Shown here piece by piece: positions 16,763 to 25,759 of a stretch of DNA of 64,000 bases (within the stretch, counting starts at the first letter, position 1; the number at the start of each line of letters is the position of its first letter). Source of the stretch: Microbacterium paraoxydans. Lineage in GTDB: Bacteria > Actinomycetota > Actinomycetes > Actinomycetales > Microbacteriaceae. The stretch is taken from positions 2,976,001-3,040,000 of the forward strand of contig NZ_CP064873.1 in assembly GCF_019056515.1 (NCBI RefSeq), written 5' to 3'. The position numbers and the translations under genes were made by a program. A model generated the notes under the pieces. The model saw only the letters and a list, made by a program, of their open reading frames with translations. It was not told the DNA's origin and did not search any database.

Positions 16763-17272
16763 ATGAGCGCCGAAGCCCAGCCCGAAGTCATCGTCCGTCC
16801 GGTCCGTGATGTGGATGCGGAAGCCCTCGGTCGCGTGCATGCGCAGTGCTGGCACGAGACCTACGATCACCTCATCAGCAAGGCGGCTCTGGAGAAGGTC
16901 TCCCCCCGCCGGATGGCCGAGCTCTGGACGCACTGGGCGGCGCAGGGCCCCGACTTCAAGATGAACGCGGCGCTCGTCGACGGCGAGATCGTCGGCTTCG
17001 TCGGCTCGGGTCCGGCCCGCGACAAGGACGCCCCGGCGTTCCGCGAGCTGTACTTCATCTACCTGCTCGACGCGTACCACTCGACCGGCATCGGGCAGAA
17101 GCTGTTCGATGCGGCCGTCGAGAAGGACGAGCCGCTCTACCTCTGGGTAGCCGAGGACAACCCCCGCGCGCACCGCTTCTACACGCGCAACGGATTCCAC
17201 CTCGACGGCGCCGCGCACACCGAGCCGTTCCTCGGCGAGACGCTCACCGAGGTCCGCTTCGTGCGCCCCTGA
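16763..17272 (+). CDS. GNAT family N-acetyltransferase
   Basis: 169 residues. The fold starts with VIVRPVRDVDAEALGRVHAQCWHETY. The acetyl-CoA loop is LYFIYLLDAYHSTGIGQKLFDAAV, whose H-S-T-G-I-G-Q-K matches the Q/R-x-x-G-x-G/A loop. LYLWVAEDNPRAHRFYTRNGF is the usual C-terminal motif B. The acceptor is unknown. A monocistronic gene ending at a strong bidirectional terminator. Confidence 0.9.
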   Translation: MSAEAQPEVIVRPVRDVDAEALGRVHAQCWHETYDHLISKAALEKVSPRRMAELWTHWAAQGPDFKMNAALVDGEIVGFVGSGPARDKDAPAFRELYFIYLLDAYHSTGIGQKLFDAAVEKDEPLYLWVAEDNPRAHRFYTRNGFHLDGAAHTEPFLGETLTEVRFVRP

Positions 17273-17285
17273 CCCTCGTCTTCAC

Positions 17286-17317
17286 CGAAAGGGCCGCCCC
17301 GCGGGGCGGCCCTTTCG
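17286..17317. terminator. 32-bp perfect palindrome, bidirectional terminator
   Basis: CGAAAGGGCCGCCCC and its exact complement form a 16-bp stem with flanking TTT/AAA on both sides. It sits 13 bp after the GNAT stop and 7 bp before the thiolase stop on the other strand, so it should terminate both convergent transcripts. Confidence 0.9.
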
Positions 17318-17324
17318 TCTGCGC

Positions 17325-18476
17325 TCAGAGGCGTTCGATGATCGTGACGTTCGCGACGCCGCCGCCCTCGCACATCGTCTGCAGGCCGTACCGGCCGCCG
17401 GTGCGCTCCAGCTCGTTGAGCAGGGTCGCGAGGATGCGGGTGCCGGTCGCGCCGATCGGGTGGCCCAGCGCGATGCCGCCGCCGTTGACGTTGACCTTCT
17501 CGTGCGGCGCACCGGTCTCGCGCATCCAGGCGAGCACGACCGAGGCGAACGCCTCGTTGACCTCGAACAGGTCGATGTCCTCGATCCGGAGCCGGGTGCG
17601 CTCCAGCGCGTGCCGGGTCGCCGGGATCGGCGCGGTGAGCATGAGCACGGGGTCGTCGCCGCGGACGGAGACGTGGTGGATGCGGGCCCGCGGGGTGAGG
17701 CCGTGCTCCTGCACCGCCCGCGCACTGGCGATGAGCACGGCACTCGATGCATCGCTGATCTGCGACGCGACCGCGGCGGTGATCCGTCCCCCGGGCGCGA
17801 GCGGCGGCAGTCCGGCCATGCGTTCCAGAGTGGTGTCCCGGCGCACGCCCTCGTCGTGATCGAGCCCGGCGAGCGGCGCGATCTCCGCCGCGAACCGCCC
17901 CTCGTCCTGGGCCACGGCCGCCCGGCGGTGACTCTCCAGCGCGTACCGCTCCATCTCCTCCCGCGAGATGTCCCACCGCTCGGCGATGAGCTCCGCGCCC
18001 CGGAACTGCGAGATCTCCTGGTCGCCGTAGCGCTCCTGCCATCCGGGCGACTCGGCGTACGGCGTCGTGAAGCCGTACTCCCGGCCGACGGTCGCGGCGG
18101 CCGTGAGCGGGATCCGCGACATGTTCTGCAGCCCGCCGGCGATCACGAGGTCACTGGTGCCGCTGAGCACCGCCTGCGCGGCGAAGTGCACGGCCTGTTG
18201 ACTGGATCCGCACTGGCGGTCGATCGTCACGCCGGGCACGTGCTCCGGGAAGCCGGCGACGAGCAGCGCGGTGCGCGCGACGTTCCCGGCCTGCCCCCCG
18301 ATCGCATCGATGGCTCCGAGGATCACGTCGTCCACGGCGCCGGGGTCGATGCCGGTCCGGTCGACGAGGGCCCGCAGACTGTGCGCGCCGAGGTCGGCGG
18401 GGTGGATCTCCGCGAGAGCGCCGCCACGGCGTCCGACCGGCGAACGGACCGCGTCGACGATGTAGGCCTCTGCCAT
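17325..18476 (-). CDS. Acetyl-CoA C-acyltransferase (thiolase)
   Basis: 383 residues. Thiolases cleave 3-ketoacyl-CoA or condense acetyl-CoA. The acylated cysteine is in TIDRQCGSSQQAVHFA, the catalytic histidine in GGGIALGHPIGATGTRI and the second cysteine in CEGGGVANVTIIERL, so the active site is complete. The start ATG at 18474-18476 has AGGGAG upstream; the frame stays open to 18557 inside the ASCH gene. Chain-length preference is not readable. It may serve beta-oxidation together with the ETF encoded nearby. Confidence 0.92.
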   Translation of the reverse strand: MAEAYIVDAVRSPVGRRGGALAEIHPADLGAHSLRALVDRTGIDPGAVDDVILGAIDAIGGQAGNVARTALLVAGFPEHVPGVTIDRQCGSSQQAVHFAAQAVLSGTSDLVIAGGLQNMSRIPLTAAATVGREYGFTTPYAESPGWQERYGDQEISQFRGAELIAERWDISREEMERYALESHRRAAVAQDEGRFAAEIAPLAGLDHDEGVRRDTTLERMAGLPPLAPGGRITAAVASQISDASSAVLIASARAVQEHGLTPRARIHHVSVRGDDPVLMLTAPIPATRHALERTRLRIEDIDLFEVNEAFASVVLAWMRETGAPHEKVNVNGGGIALGHPIGATGTRILATLLNELERTGGRYGLQTMCEGGGVANVTIIERL

Positions 18477-18489
18477 GATCTCCCTCTTC

Positions 18490-18963
18490 TCAGTCCTCCG
18501 TGCCGGCCGGCAGGAGCAGCCGGAAGCGTTCGCACAGCACCGGCATGTCGGGTTCATAGCCGCGCGGGTTCTCGGAGTGGGTGCGCCAGTAGCGCTCGTG
18601 CACCTCGCGCCAGTGCGCGAGCGTGCGATCCCCCTCCCCCTCGGCGAACGCGTGCGCCTCGTCGACCTCGTCGAACGGCACGATGTCGATCGCCGTGGTC
18701 TCGATCACGGCGCGCGGGGCGCCGGTTCCGTCGAGGATGATGCTGAGCTCGCCGACGGTCGGCAGCGGATCCCCCGTCTCCTCGTAGTCCCAGACGGAGG
18801 ACGCGGTGCCCACCTTGATGCCGCGGAGCACGAGCTCCAGGAGCTCGTCGGCGTGCTCCGGCGTCGCGCCGAAACCCCACGCCTCGGGAAGCGCCTCGGG
18901 CAGGTGCGGCAGCGCGATGCGGGCCTCGCGCCAGTACTCCTCGATGGCGGTGCGGTCGCTCAT
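18490..18963 (-). CDS. ASCH-domain protein
   Basis: 157 residues. The ASCH beta-barrel is recognisable from the conserved VLRGIKVGTASSVWDYEETGDPLPTVGELSIILDGTGAPRAVIETT, including the G-x-K-x-x-T-S/A motif, and from EGEGDRTLAHWREVHERYW. ASCH proteins are RNA-binding or, in the YqfB branch, amidohydrolases acting on N4-acetylcytidine; which applies here is unclear. It lies between the cytochrome b gene (3 bp) and the thiolase gene (13 bp). Confidence 0.88.
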   Translation of the reverse strand: MSDRTAIEEYWREARIALPHLPEALPEAWGFGATPEHADELLELVLRGIKVGTASSVWDYEETGDPLPTVGELSIILDGTGAPRAVIETTAIDIVPFDEVDEAHAFAEGEGDRTLAHWREVHERYWRTHSENPRGYEPDMPVLCERFRLLLPAGTED

Positions 18964-18966
18964 GGA

Positions 18967-20613
18967 TCAGCGCCCCGAGACCTTGCCGAACGCCTTCGCG
19001 ATCGGCGCGAGCACGAGCGGCCGCGCCGCGACCCACGCGATCGCGATCACGACGAGCGAGGCGATGAACACCCAGAACCCCGTCCACGTCGCGGCATCCT
19101 GCGCGGCGAACATGTGGTTGAGGTTGCGCAGGAAGCCGGTCAGCATCACGAGCGCGACGTGCGCGATGATGAACGCCACGAAGTAGAGCATCACCGGGAA
19201 GTGCAGGGTGCGCGCCCATTCCACCGGATACGCCTTCGACAGGCGCTCCGCCTTCTTGGGCCAGAGCCCCGACATGCGGAGCCCGGTGACGGCGGCGAGC
19301 GGTGCCGCGAGGAAGACGGTGACGAAGTAGGCGAGCTGCTGCAGGCTGTTGTAGTTGTTCCAGCCGTTCTCGTGCGGCCAGTCGAACGAGATGTACTGCA
19401 GCGCCGCCGACAGCGCGTTCGGGAAGACCTCCCAGCTCGTCGGCACGATCCGCACCCAGTGCCCCGTGGCGAACAGCAGCACCACGAAGATCACGCCGTT
19501 CAGCAGCCACAGGATGTCGAGCGCCTGATGGAACCAGAGGTTCAGGCTGATCTTGCCCTTCGGGTTGTTCCGCGGCGTCCAGAACACGCTCGGACGCTTC
19601 TCGGTGCGCACCTGCAGCCCCGAGCGGATGATCAGCACGATCAGGAACATGTTGAAGAAGTGCGCCCAGTTGACCCACGGCGCGAAGCCGGGCTCGACCG
19701 GGATCGGCGGCTCGTACTCGCCCGGGAAGGCGGCCAGGAAGTCCTGCATGAAGGGGAGGCTCAGCAGCGTGCGGACGAGGGCCACGGCCGCGGCCGCGAG
19801 CACACCGAGGGCGGCGGCGCCGAACAGCGCCGCGATCGCCTGGGTCCAGGTCGGGCGCCGGCGAGCGGTCGGGGTGGTCGAGGCGGCGGCCGGGAGGTGT
19901 CGGGGGGCACGACCGTTCCAGACCGTGCGGGTCCAGGGCAGCGGCGTGCTGATGTCGGCGGCCGGGGCGAGCGCGGTGCCGGGGACCGCGGGTTCCGCCG
20001 TCGCGGGTGCCGCGGCCGGAGCCGGAGTCTCCGCGATCGCGGGGGCGTCCGCTGCTACGGCCGAGGAGGTGTCGGCGGTCGCCCGCGCAGGCACGGTCCC
20101 CGCAGGCGGCCAGGGCTCGCCGCCCGGGACACGGGGCAGTCCACGACGAACGCTCTCGCCTCCGGCGGGCGTCGCGGCGGCGGACGTCGCGGCGGCAACG
20201 GGCGCGGCGGCAGCCAGCTCGGCAACGGGCGCGGCAGCAGCCGGCTCGGCAGCGGGAGCGTCGGGCGCCGTGACCGCGGCACGTGACGTCTCGGCCGGCA
20301 CCGCGGCGACGGCCGACACCGCCGGCGCGGCCTCGGCCGGCGGCCACGGCTCGCCGCCCGGGACGCGCGGGAGGCCGCGACGGAGAGTCGGGCGCGGGGC
20401 GGCGTCCTCCGGCAGAGAGGGGGTCGCGACAGCGGCCTCGACCTCGGCGGCCCCGCGCTCGACGCGCTCCGCCGGCGCCGACACCGGAGCCTCGACGGCG
20501 GCCACCTCGGCCACCTCGACCGCATCGACGGTCTCGACCGTCACCTCGGCGGGCGGCCACGGCTCGCCGCCCGGTACCCGCGGAAGCCCGCGGCGCAGCA
20601 CCCGCGTCGCCAT
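18967..20613 (-). CDS. Cytochrome b/b6-domain membrane protein with repeat-bearing disordered N-terminus
   Basis: 548 residues. The first 230 are Ala/Pro/Glu-rich and contain three copies of [16 protein letters not shown] at residues 7-22, 78-93 and 156-171, separated by disordered linkers. From about 255 the protein is membranous with about five helices. Four candidate haem-ligand histidines lie in [23 protein letters not shown] and FIIAHVAL, the pattern of a di-haem cytochrome b561/hydrogenase-type b subunit. It starts 2 bp downstream of etfA, so it is a likely membrane outlet or partner for electrons from ETF to menaquinone. That role is inferred from position only. Confidence 0.85.
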   Translation of the reverse strand: MATRVLRRGLPRVPGGEPWPPAEVTVETVDAVEVAEVAAVEAPVSAPAERVERGAAEVEAAVATPSLPEDAAPRPTLRRGLPRVPGGEPWPPAEAAPAVSAVAAVPAETSRAAVTAPDAPAAEPAAAAPVAELAAAAPVAAATSAAATPAGGESVRRGLPRVPGGEPWPPAGTVPARATADTSSAVAADAPAIAETPAPAAAPATAEPAVPGTALAPAADISTPLPWTRTVWNGRAPRHLPAAASTTPTARRRPTWTQAIAALFGAAALGVLAAAAVALVRTLLSLPFMQDFLAAFPGEYEPPIPVEPGFAPWVNWAHFFNMFLIVLIIRSGLQVRTEKRPSVFWTPRNNPKGKISLNLWFHQALDILWLLNGVIFVVLLFATGHWVRIVPTSWEVFPNALSAALQYISFDWPHENGWNNYNSLQQLAYFVTVFLAAPLAAVTGLRMSGLWPKKAERLSKAYPVEWARTLHFPVMLYFVAFIIAHVALVMLTGFLRNLNHMFAAQDAATWTGFWVFIASLVVIAIAWVAARPLVLAPIAKAFGKVSGR

Positions 20614-20615
20614 GG

Positions 20616-21587
20616 CTACTTCTTCCGCGCCTCGAGCGCGGCGATCACCTGCGGCACGATCGTGAACACATCGCCGACGATGCCGAAGTCGGCGACGTCG
20701 AAAATCGGCGCCTCCGGGTCCTTGTTGATCGCCACGATGTTCTTCGACGTCTGCATGCCGGCGCGGTGCTGGATCGCGCCGGAGATCCCGAGCGCGACGT
20801 AGAGCTGCGGCGACACCGAGACCCCGGTCTGCCCAACCTGGTGGGACTGCGGGATGTAGCCCGCGTCGACGGCGGCGCGCGAGGCGCCGACCGCGGCCCC
20901 GAGGGCATCGGCGAGCTCCTCGACGAGCACGAACTTCTCCTTCGAGGCGAGACCCCGGCCGCCCGACACGACGCGGGTCGCTCCGCGCAACTCGGGCCGG
21001 GACGAGGTGGCCTCGACCGTCTCGACGGGGCCCGCCGTCGCGGCGACCGCTCCGGACGGAGTGACCGCGAGCTGCTCGACCTGCGGGGAGGCGACCGCCT
21101 CGGCCCTGGCCTCCACCGCACCCTGGCGCAGCGTGACGATGAGCGTGCCGTACGTCGCGGCGGCGTCGACGAGATACGCCCCGCCATAGACCGAGTGGTG
21201 GGCGACGATGCCCTCGTCGTCGCGGGAGACCCCGACCGCGTCCACGGCGAGCGCGCTCTTCGTCCGCACCGCGAACCGGCCGGCGACATCGCGTCCGGAG
21301 ATCGAGTTCGAGATGAGGACGGCCGCGGGATGCACCTGCGCGGCGGCGGCCTGCAGCGCGTCGACGATCGGGACCGTCAGCGCGGACGGGTCGCCGTCGG
21401 CCGTGAGCACGACCGCGGCTCCGGCCTCCGCGGCCGTGGCGACCGCCGCCTCGGAACCGCCGACGATCACCGCGACCGGTGTGCCGATGCCTGCCGCCGC
21501 GCCGAGGAGTCCGGCGGTGCTGCTGGTGAGTGCACCGGACGGGTCGACGTCGAGGAGCACGAGGATCGGGTTCTCGGGGTACGCCAT
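20616..21587 (-). CDS. etfA: Electron transfer flavoprotein subunit alpha
   Basis: 323 residues. The C-terminal FAD domain is complete: [36 protein letters not shown], then [31 protein letters not shown] and [23 protein letters not shown]. With EtfB it accepts electrons from acyl-CoA dehydrogenases such as the one encoded at 25756-26937. The ATG at 21585-21587 begins one base after the etfB stop. It is tightly followed by the cytochrome b gene. Confidence 0.95.
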   Translation of the reverse strand: MAYPENPILVLLDVDPSGALTSSTAGLLGAAAGIGTPVAVIVGGSEAAVATAAEAGAAVVLTADGDPSALTVPIVDALQAAAAQVHPAAVLISNSISGRDVAGRFAVRTKSALAVDAVGVSRDDEGIVAHHSVYGGAYLVDAAATYGTLIVTLRQGAVEARAEAVASPQVEQLAVTPSGAVAATAGPVETVEATSSRPELRGATRVVSGGRGLASKEKFVLVEELADALGAAVGASRAAVDAGYIPQSHQVGQTGVSVSPQLYVALGISGAIQHRAGMQTSKNIVAINKDPEAPIFDVADFGIVGDVFTIVPQVIAALEARKK

Positions 21588-21588
21588 G

Positions 21589-22365
21589 TCACACCAGCCT
21601 GTTCTGCACGAGGAACTCGACGAGCTTCTCGGCGGCATCGCCCTCGTCGGTGATCTTGACGCCGGCGGCCCGCGGGGGCTTCTCCGAGACCGCGGTCATG
21701 ATGGTGCGCGGCGCCGCCGCCGGGTCGGCCGACAGGTCGAGGTCGGCGAGGGACAGCACCTCCAGCGGCTTCTTCTTCGCCGCCATGATGCCCTTGAAGT
21801 TCGGGAACCGGGCGTCCGGGAGCGCCTCGGTGATGGAGATCACGGCGGGCAGCGGCGCGGTCACCTGCTGGTTGCCCGCATCGGCACCCCGGGTACCGGA
21901 GACGCCCTCGGCGGTGATCTCGACCGCGGTGAGGGCGGTGGCCTGCGCCCAGCCGAGGTGTTCGGCGAGCATGGCGGGGAGGACGCCGCCGGCGCCGTCG
22001 GTGGACAGGTTGCCGGTGATGACGAGGTCGGGGGCGCCGCGGCGGATCGCGGCGGCGAGCACCTCGGCAGTGAGACCCAGGTCGGCGCCGACGAGCTGCT
22101 CGTCGACGATGTGGATCGCGGAGGCGGCACCGATCGCGAGGGCCCGGCGCACGGATGCCGTCGCACTCTCGGGCGCCATCGTGAGGGCCACGACCTCGGT
22201 GCCCTCGTTCTTGTCGGCGTGGGCCAGGGCGACCTCGAGGGCCCGCTCCGTGATCTCGTCGAGGACCACATCCCCGGCCCCGCGTTCGGCGAGTCCGGTC
22301 TCGAGATTCAACGTGCGATCGCCATAGGTGTCCGGTACCTCTTTGACCAGGACGAAGATCTTCAT
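21589..22365 (-). CDS. etfB: Electron transfer flavoprotein subunit beta
   Basis: 258 residues. The adenine-nucleotide domain starts [19 protein letters not shown] and includes [29 protein letters not shown] and [16 protein letters not shown], standard for EtfB. The ATG at 22363-22365 has GAGGAG 7 nt upstream. It is first in etfB-etfA-cytochrome b. The 175-bp divergent region to the MarR gene contains a TGTATACATAG site shared with the prp operon. Confidence 0.95.
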   Translation of the reverse strand: MKIFVLVKEVPDTYGDRTLNLETGLAERGAGDVVLDEITERALEVALAHADKNEGTEVVALTMAPESATASVRRALAIGAASAIHIVDEQLVGADLGLTAEVLAAAIRRGAPDLVITGNLSTDGAGGVLPAMLAEHLGWAQATALTAVEITAEGVSGTRGADAGNQQVTAPLPAVISITEALPDARFPNFKGIMAAKKKPLEVLSLADLDLSADPAAAPRTIMTAVSEKPPRAAGVKITDEGDAAEKLVEFLVQNRLV

Positions 22366-22460
22366 CGAATGCTCCTCACGACACGCTGAGTCTATCCGCA
22401 CGCTCTTCTATGTAGCCAAAGGCGGAGGGACCCGCAGGTGGTACCCCCGATTTCGGCCGC

Positions 22461-22480
22461 CAATGTATACATAGTCGACA
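22461..22480. promoter_or_regulatory. TGTATACATAGTC operator-like site between etfB and marR
   Basis: TGTATACA at 22464-22471 is palindromic, and GTATACATAGTC (22465-22476) is identical over 12 bp to 36609-36620 upstream of the prp operon regulator. It may be bound by the GntR regulator encoded at 35881-36546 or by the adjacent MarR protein. It stands out as AT-rich in an otherwise GC-rich spacer. Confidence 0.45.
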
Positions 22481-22540
22481 GTCGGGCCCCGCGGCTCGCC
22501 GCTGACAGCCGGGGGCGGACTCCCCCGGTACCGTAGAGAC

Positions 22541-23077
22541 GTGGTCCGACCCCGCCCGCTTCCCGTCGACCCGCTCGCCGAGGCGAAGCGGCAGTGGATC
22601 GCGCACGGCTGGACCGAGGCCGCGGACGGCATGACGGTGGTCACCTCGGTGATGCGCGCCCAGCAGCTCCTCCTCGCCCGTGTCGACGCGGCCCTCAAGC
22701 CCTTCGCGCTGAGCTTCGCCCGCTACGAGGTCCTGCGGCTGCTCGCCTTCAGCCGGGCCGGACGCCTGCCGTTGTCGAGCGTGGTCGCACGGCTGCAGGT
22801 CCACGCCACCACCATCACCAGCACGGCCGAGCGCCTCGTGCGCGACGGCCTCGTCGTCCGCGAACCGCACCCGCACGACGGACGCGCGGCGATGCTCGCC
22901 CTCACCGACGACGGCCGCGATCTCGTCGAGCGCGCCACGACCGCCCTCAACGCCGACGTCTTCGCCGACCCCGGCATGAGCGAGGCCGACGCCGCCGAGC
23001 TCGTCGCCATCGTCGCCCGTCTGCGTCGTGACGCCGGCGACTTCATCGACCCGCGCCCCCTCCCCGAACCGCTCTGA
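22541..23077 (+). CDS. MarR family transcriptional regulator
   Basis: 178 residues, longer N-terminus than the first MarR protein (RPRPLPVDPLAEAKRQWIAHGWTEAADGM). The winged helix is LALSFARYEVLRLLAF-type, with recognition helix VVARLQVHATTITSTAERLVRDGLV and wing REPHPHDGRAAMLALTDDG. It starts with GTG at 22541. It overlaps the SRPBCC gene by one base (TGATG). It diverges from etfB and may control both units. Confidence 0.88.
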   Translation: MVRPRPLPVDPLAEAKRQWIAHGWTEAADGMTVVTSVMRAQQLLLARVDAALKPFALSFARYEVLRLLAFSRAGRLPLSSVVARLQVHATTITSTAERLVRDGLVVREPHPHDGRAAMLALTDDGRDLVERATTALNADVFADPGMSEADAAELVAIVARLRRDAGDFIDPRPLPEPL

Positions 23078-23547
23078 TGCCCCGGTTCGTGCTCGAGACC
23101 GTGATCGCGGCACCGCGCCCTGTCGTGTTCGCCGCAGCACTGGACCCGGAGCTGCATCTGCAGTCGATGGCGCGCTACGACGAGACGATGATCGAGGAGC
23201 CCGCAGGCGGCGCGTTCAGCGAGGGGTCCACGGTCACCTGGCGCGCGCGGCACTTCGGCATCCCGTTCCGCCTGCGCTCCGTGGTGTTCGACATCGACGC
23301 GCCGCATCGGTTCACCGACCGTCAGATCGACGGACCGTTCCGCGACCTCCGGCACGAGCACGTGTTCGAGGAGCATCCGCGCGGCACCCTCATGCGCGAC
23401 ACGATCGTGTTCCGGTCGCCCTTCGGGCTCCTCGGCCGCGTCGTCGACGCCTTCGTGCTCGGCCGCTACATGGAGCGCCTGATCGCCGAACGCAACACCG
23501 CTCTGGTCGCCGCGATCGAGGATGGCGGGCGTACTCTTCCTGCATGA
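23077..23547 (+). CDS. SRPBCC-fold protein (polyketide-cyclase/ligand-binding type)
   Basis: 156 residues of the START/Bet v1-like fold. The first strand is FVLETVIAAPRPVVFAAALDPELHLQSM, and the C-terminal long helix is VVDAFVLGRYMERLIAERNTALVAAIE. The family binds hydrophobic ligands or acts as a cyclase; nothing specific can be said. It is coupled to genes on both sides (TGATG before, ATGA after), so marR-SRPBCC-YdeI form one unit. Confidence 0.85.
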   Translation: MPRFVLETVIAAPRPVVFAAALDPELHLQSMARYDETMIEEPAGGAFSEGSTVTWRARHFGIPFRLRSVVFDIDAPHRFTDRQIDGPFRDLRHEHVFEEHPRGTLMRDTIVFRSPFGLLGRVVDAFVLGRYMERLIAERNTALVAAIEDGGRTLPA

Positions 23548-23987
23548 GCGAACTGCGCGTGCACACCGTCCTCACCGGTCGCGGCCCCGCCGCGGCGATC
23601 CTCCTCACCGACGAGCAGGTGGCGTCCTTCGGCGCCGGCAAGGCCTTCCCGGTCGCGGTCACGATCGGCGGGCGCACCGCGCGCCTGCGCCTGGCCCGCA
23701 TGGGCGGCGAGAACATGATCGGGCTCAGCAAGGCCGCCCGCGCGGACCTCGGTGTCGAGATCGATCAGGAGGTCGACGCCGTCATCCGGCTCGACACCGC
23801 GGAGCGGGTGGTCGAGGTGCCGCCAGCACTGGCCGCCGCCCTCGACGCCGATCCGGCCGTGCGCGCGGCGTTCGACGCCCTCTCCCCGTCGGCGCGCAAG
23901 GAGCACGCCAGGGCGGTCGCCGAGGCCAAGCAGGAGGCGACGCGCGAGCGCCGGATCGCGAAGATCGTGGAGTCCCTGCGCGGCTGA
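23544..23987 (+). CDS. YdeI/OmpD-associated family protein (DUF1905 type)
   Basis: 147 residues. A DUF1905 beta-domain occupies the first 95 residues (ELRVHTVLTGRGPAAAILLTDEQVASFG, MIGLSKAARADLGVEIDQEVDAVI), followed by the C-terminal bacteriocin-protection YdeI helices (FDALSPSARKEHARAVAEAKQEATRERRIAKIVESL). These proteins are widespread and of uncertain function. It is the last gene of the marR-led operon and converges on the enoyl-CoA hydratase gene 14 bp away. Confidence 0.87.
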   Translation: MSELRVHTVLTGRGPAAAILLTDEQVASFGAGKAFPVAVTIGGRTARLRLARMGGENMIGLSKAARADLGVEIDQEVDAVIRLDTAERVVEVPPALAAALDADPAVRAAFDALSPSARKEHARAVAEAKQEATRERRIAKIVESLRG

Positions 23988-24001
23988 CCCGTGCCCCGCG
24001 G

Positions 24002-24778
24002 TCAGCGGTTCTGGAAGTCCGGCGTGCGCTTCTCGCGGAAGGCCGCCATCCCCTCCTTCTGATCGTGCGTGTCGAACAGCGCCGCGAACGCCTGCTTCTC
24101 GTGGGCGAGGCCCTCGGACAGCGTCGTCTCCATGGCGGCATCGAGCGCGGCCTTGGCGGCGTAGACCGACGGCAGCGACTTCGACGCGATCGTCTCGGCC
24201 AGCGTCGTCGCCTCGGTGAGGAGATCCGCCGCGGGGACGACACGGGACACGAGTCCGGAGCGCTCGGCCTCCTCTGCCGCCATGAAGCGGCCGGACAGCA
24301 CGAGCTCCGCCGCCTTGTAGTACCCCACCGCGCGGATGAGCCGCTGGGTGCCGCCCATGCCGGGGATCACTCCGAGGTTGATCTCGGGCTGTCCGAACTT
24401 CGCGGTGTCCGCGGCGAGGATGATGTCGCACATCATCGCCAACTCGCAGCCGCCGCCGAGCGCGAACCCGGAGACCGCCGCGATGACCGGGGTGCGCACG
24501 GCCGCGAAGTCGTGCCAGACGCCGAAGTGGTCGGTCTCGAGCATCTCCGCCGCGGACATGCCCTCCATCTCCTTGATGTCGGCGCCGGCCGCGAAGGCCT
24601 TCTCGGAGCCGGTCACGACGATGGCCCCGACGCCGTCATCCGCATCGAAGGCCTGCGCGGCCGCGGTGACCTCCTCGGCGAGCCGGCTGTTCAGCGCGTT
24701 GAGCGCCTCCGGTCGGTGGAGGGTGATCCAGCCCACCCGTCCGCGCTGCTCCACCAGGATCGTCTCGTACTCGGTCAT
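24002..24778 (-). CDS. echA: Enoyl-CoA hydratase
   Basis: 258 residues of the crotonase fold. Oxyanion-hole segments are [10 protein letters not shown] and [16 protein letters not shown], with catalytic glutamates in GGCELAM and [18 protein letters not shown], the complete hydratase signature. It sits just downstream of mmsB, separated by a 59-bp palindrome, and is the natural methacrylyl-CoA hydratase step of valine degradation, though general beta-oxidation is equally possible. The ATG at 24776-24778 has GGAAGG and GGAG upstream. Confidence 0.9.
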   Translation of the reverse strand: MTEYETILVEQRGRVGWITLHRPEALNALNSRLAEEVTAAAQAFDADDGVGAIVVTGSEKAFAAGADIKEMEGMSAAEMLETDHFGVWHDFAAVRTPVIAAVSGFALGGGCELAMMCDIILAADTAKFGQPEINLGVIPGMGGTQRLIRAVGYYKAAELVLSGRFMAAEEAERSGLVSRVVPAADLLTEATTLAETIASKSLPSVYAAKAALDAAMETTLSEGLAHEKQAFAALFDTHDQKEGMAAFREKRTPDFQNR

Positions 24779-24812
24779 CGCTCCCGCCTTCCTGTCGTCA
24801 TCCACCCTCCCC

Positions 24813-24871
24813 TTCGAATCGCCCGATTTGCTGCATTTCGGCCGGATTCGCGACCATTCGGGCGATTCGAA
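24813..24871. repeat. 59-bp TTCGAA palindromic element, copy 1
   Basis: The arms TTCGAATCGCCCGA (24813-24826) and TCGGGCGATTCGAA (24858-24871) are perfect 14-bp complements around a 31-bp interior. Same length and ends as the copies at 28726, 29821 and 32171. It ends 9 bp from the mmsB stop codon. Confidence 0.85.
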
Positions 24872-24880
24872 AGCGGGAAG

Positions 24881-25759
24881 TCAGCCGCGGATCTCCGTGA
24901 TGATGCCGGAGAAGTCACGGGCGGCGCCGTCGCCGGCGGCGTAGGCGGCATACAGCTCCTGCGCCAGACGACCCATCCGCGCGTCCGTCGAGGTCTGCTC
25001 GATGGCCTGCAGCGCGAGACCGAGGTCCTTCGCCATGAGGGCGCCCGCGAACCCCGGCTGGTAGTCCCGGTTCGCGGGGCTGGTGGGCACCGGACCGGGC
25101 ACGGGGCAGTTCGTGGTGAGCGCCCAGCACTGCCCCGACGCCTGGGACACCACGTCGAACAGGGCCTGATGCTCGAGCCCCAACCGCTCGCCCAGCACGA
25201 ACGCCTCGGCGACGGCGATCTGCGACACCGCGAGCACCATGTTGTTGCAGACCTTCGCCGCCTGTCCGAGTCCCGGTCCGCCGCAGTGCACGATGCGCTT
25301 CCCCATGATCTCCAGCAGCGGCAGCGCCGCCGCGAAGTCGTCGTCGGAGCCCCCGACCATGAACGCCAGGGTCCCGGCCTCCGCCCCGACCACACCTCCG
25401 GATACCGGAGCATCGATGTGCCGGTGGCCGGCGGCGAGCGCGAGCGCATGGGCGGCCCGCGCCTCGTCCACCGCGATGGTCGACGACTCGATGAACAGCG
25501 TCCCGGGGCGCGCGGCCGCCAGCAGCTCCGTGCGGTAGGCCTCGATGACGTGCTTCCCCGCCGGGAACATCGTCACCACGACCTCCGCGTCCGCCACCGC
25601 CTCCGCGCCGCTCGCCGCCACGGGGATCCCGGCCGCTCGCGCCGCCTCGATGGCCGCGGGCACGAGGTCGAAGCCGTGCACCTCGTGTCCGGCGGCGACG
25701 AGGTTCTTCGCCATCGGCAGCCCCATGTGCCCGAGCCCGAGGAAGGCGACGCGGGTCAT
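24881..25759 (-). CDS. mmsB: 3-hydroxyisobutyrate dehydrogenase
   Basis: 292 residues of the beta-hydroxyacid dehydrogenase family. It oxidises 3-hydroxyisobutyrate to methylmalonate semialdehyde with NAD+. The Rossmann motif is RVAFLGLGHMGLPMAKNL, the substrate motif is HIDAPVSGGVVGAEAGTL, and the catalytic lysine is in LGQAAKVCNNMVL. MAKDLGLALQA is the usual C-terminal motif. The start overlaps the acyl-CoA dehydrogenase stop by 4 bp (ATGA). Its product is the substrate of MmsA encoded two genes upstream. Confidence 0.93.
   Translation of the reverse strand: MTRVAFLGLGHMGLPMAKNLVAAGHEVHGFDLVPAAIEAARAAGIPVAASGAEAVADAEVVVTMFPAGKHVIEAYRTELLAAARPGTLFIESSTIAVDEARAAHALALAAGHRHIDAPVSGGVVGAEAGTLAFMVGGSDDDFAAALPLLEIMGKRIVHCGGPGLGQAAKVCNNMVLAVSQIAVAEAFVLGERLGLEHQALFDVVSQASGQCWALTTNCPVPGPVPTSPANRDYQPGFAGALMAKDLGLALQAIEQTSTDARMGRLAQELYAAYAAGDGAARDFSGIITEIRG

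Noticed and set aside
24813..24871. SOS-type TTCGAA boxes
   Set aside because: TTCGAATCGC arms are 59 bp apart and at gene 3' ends, not the 14-16-bp dyad of a LexA site.
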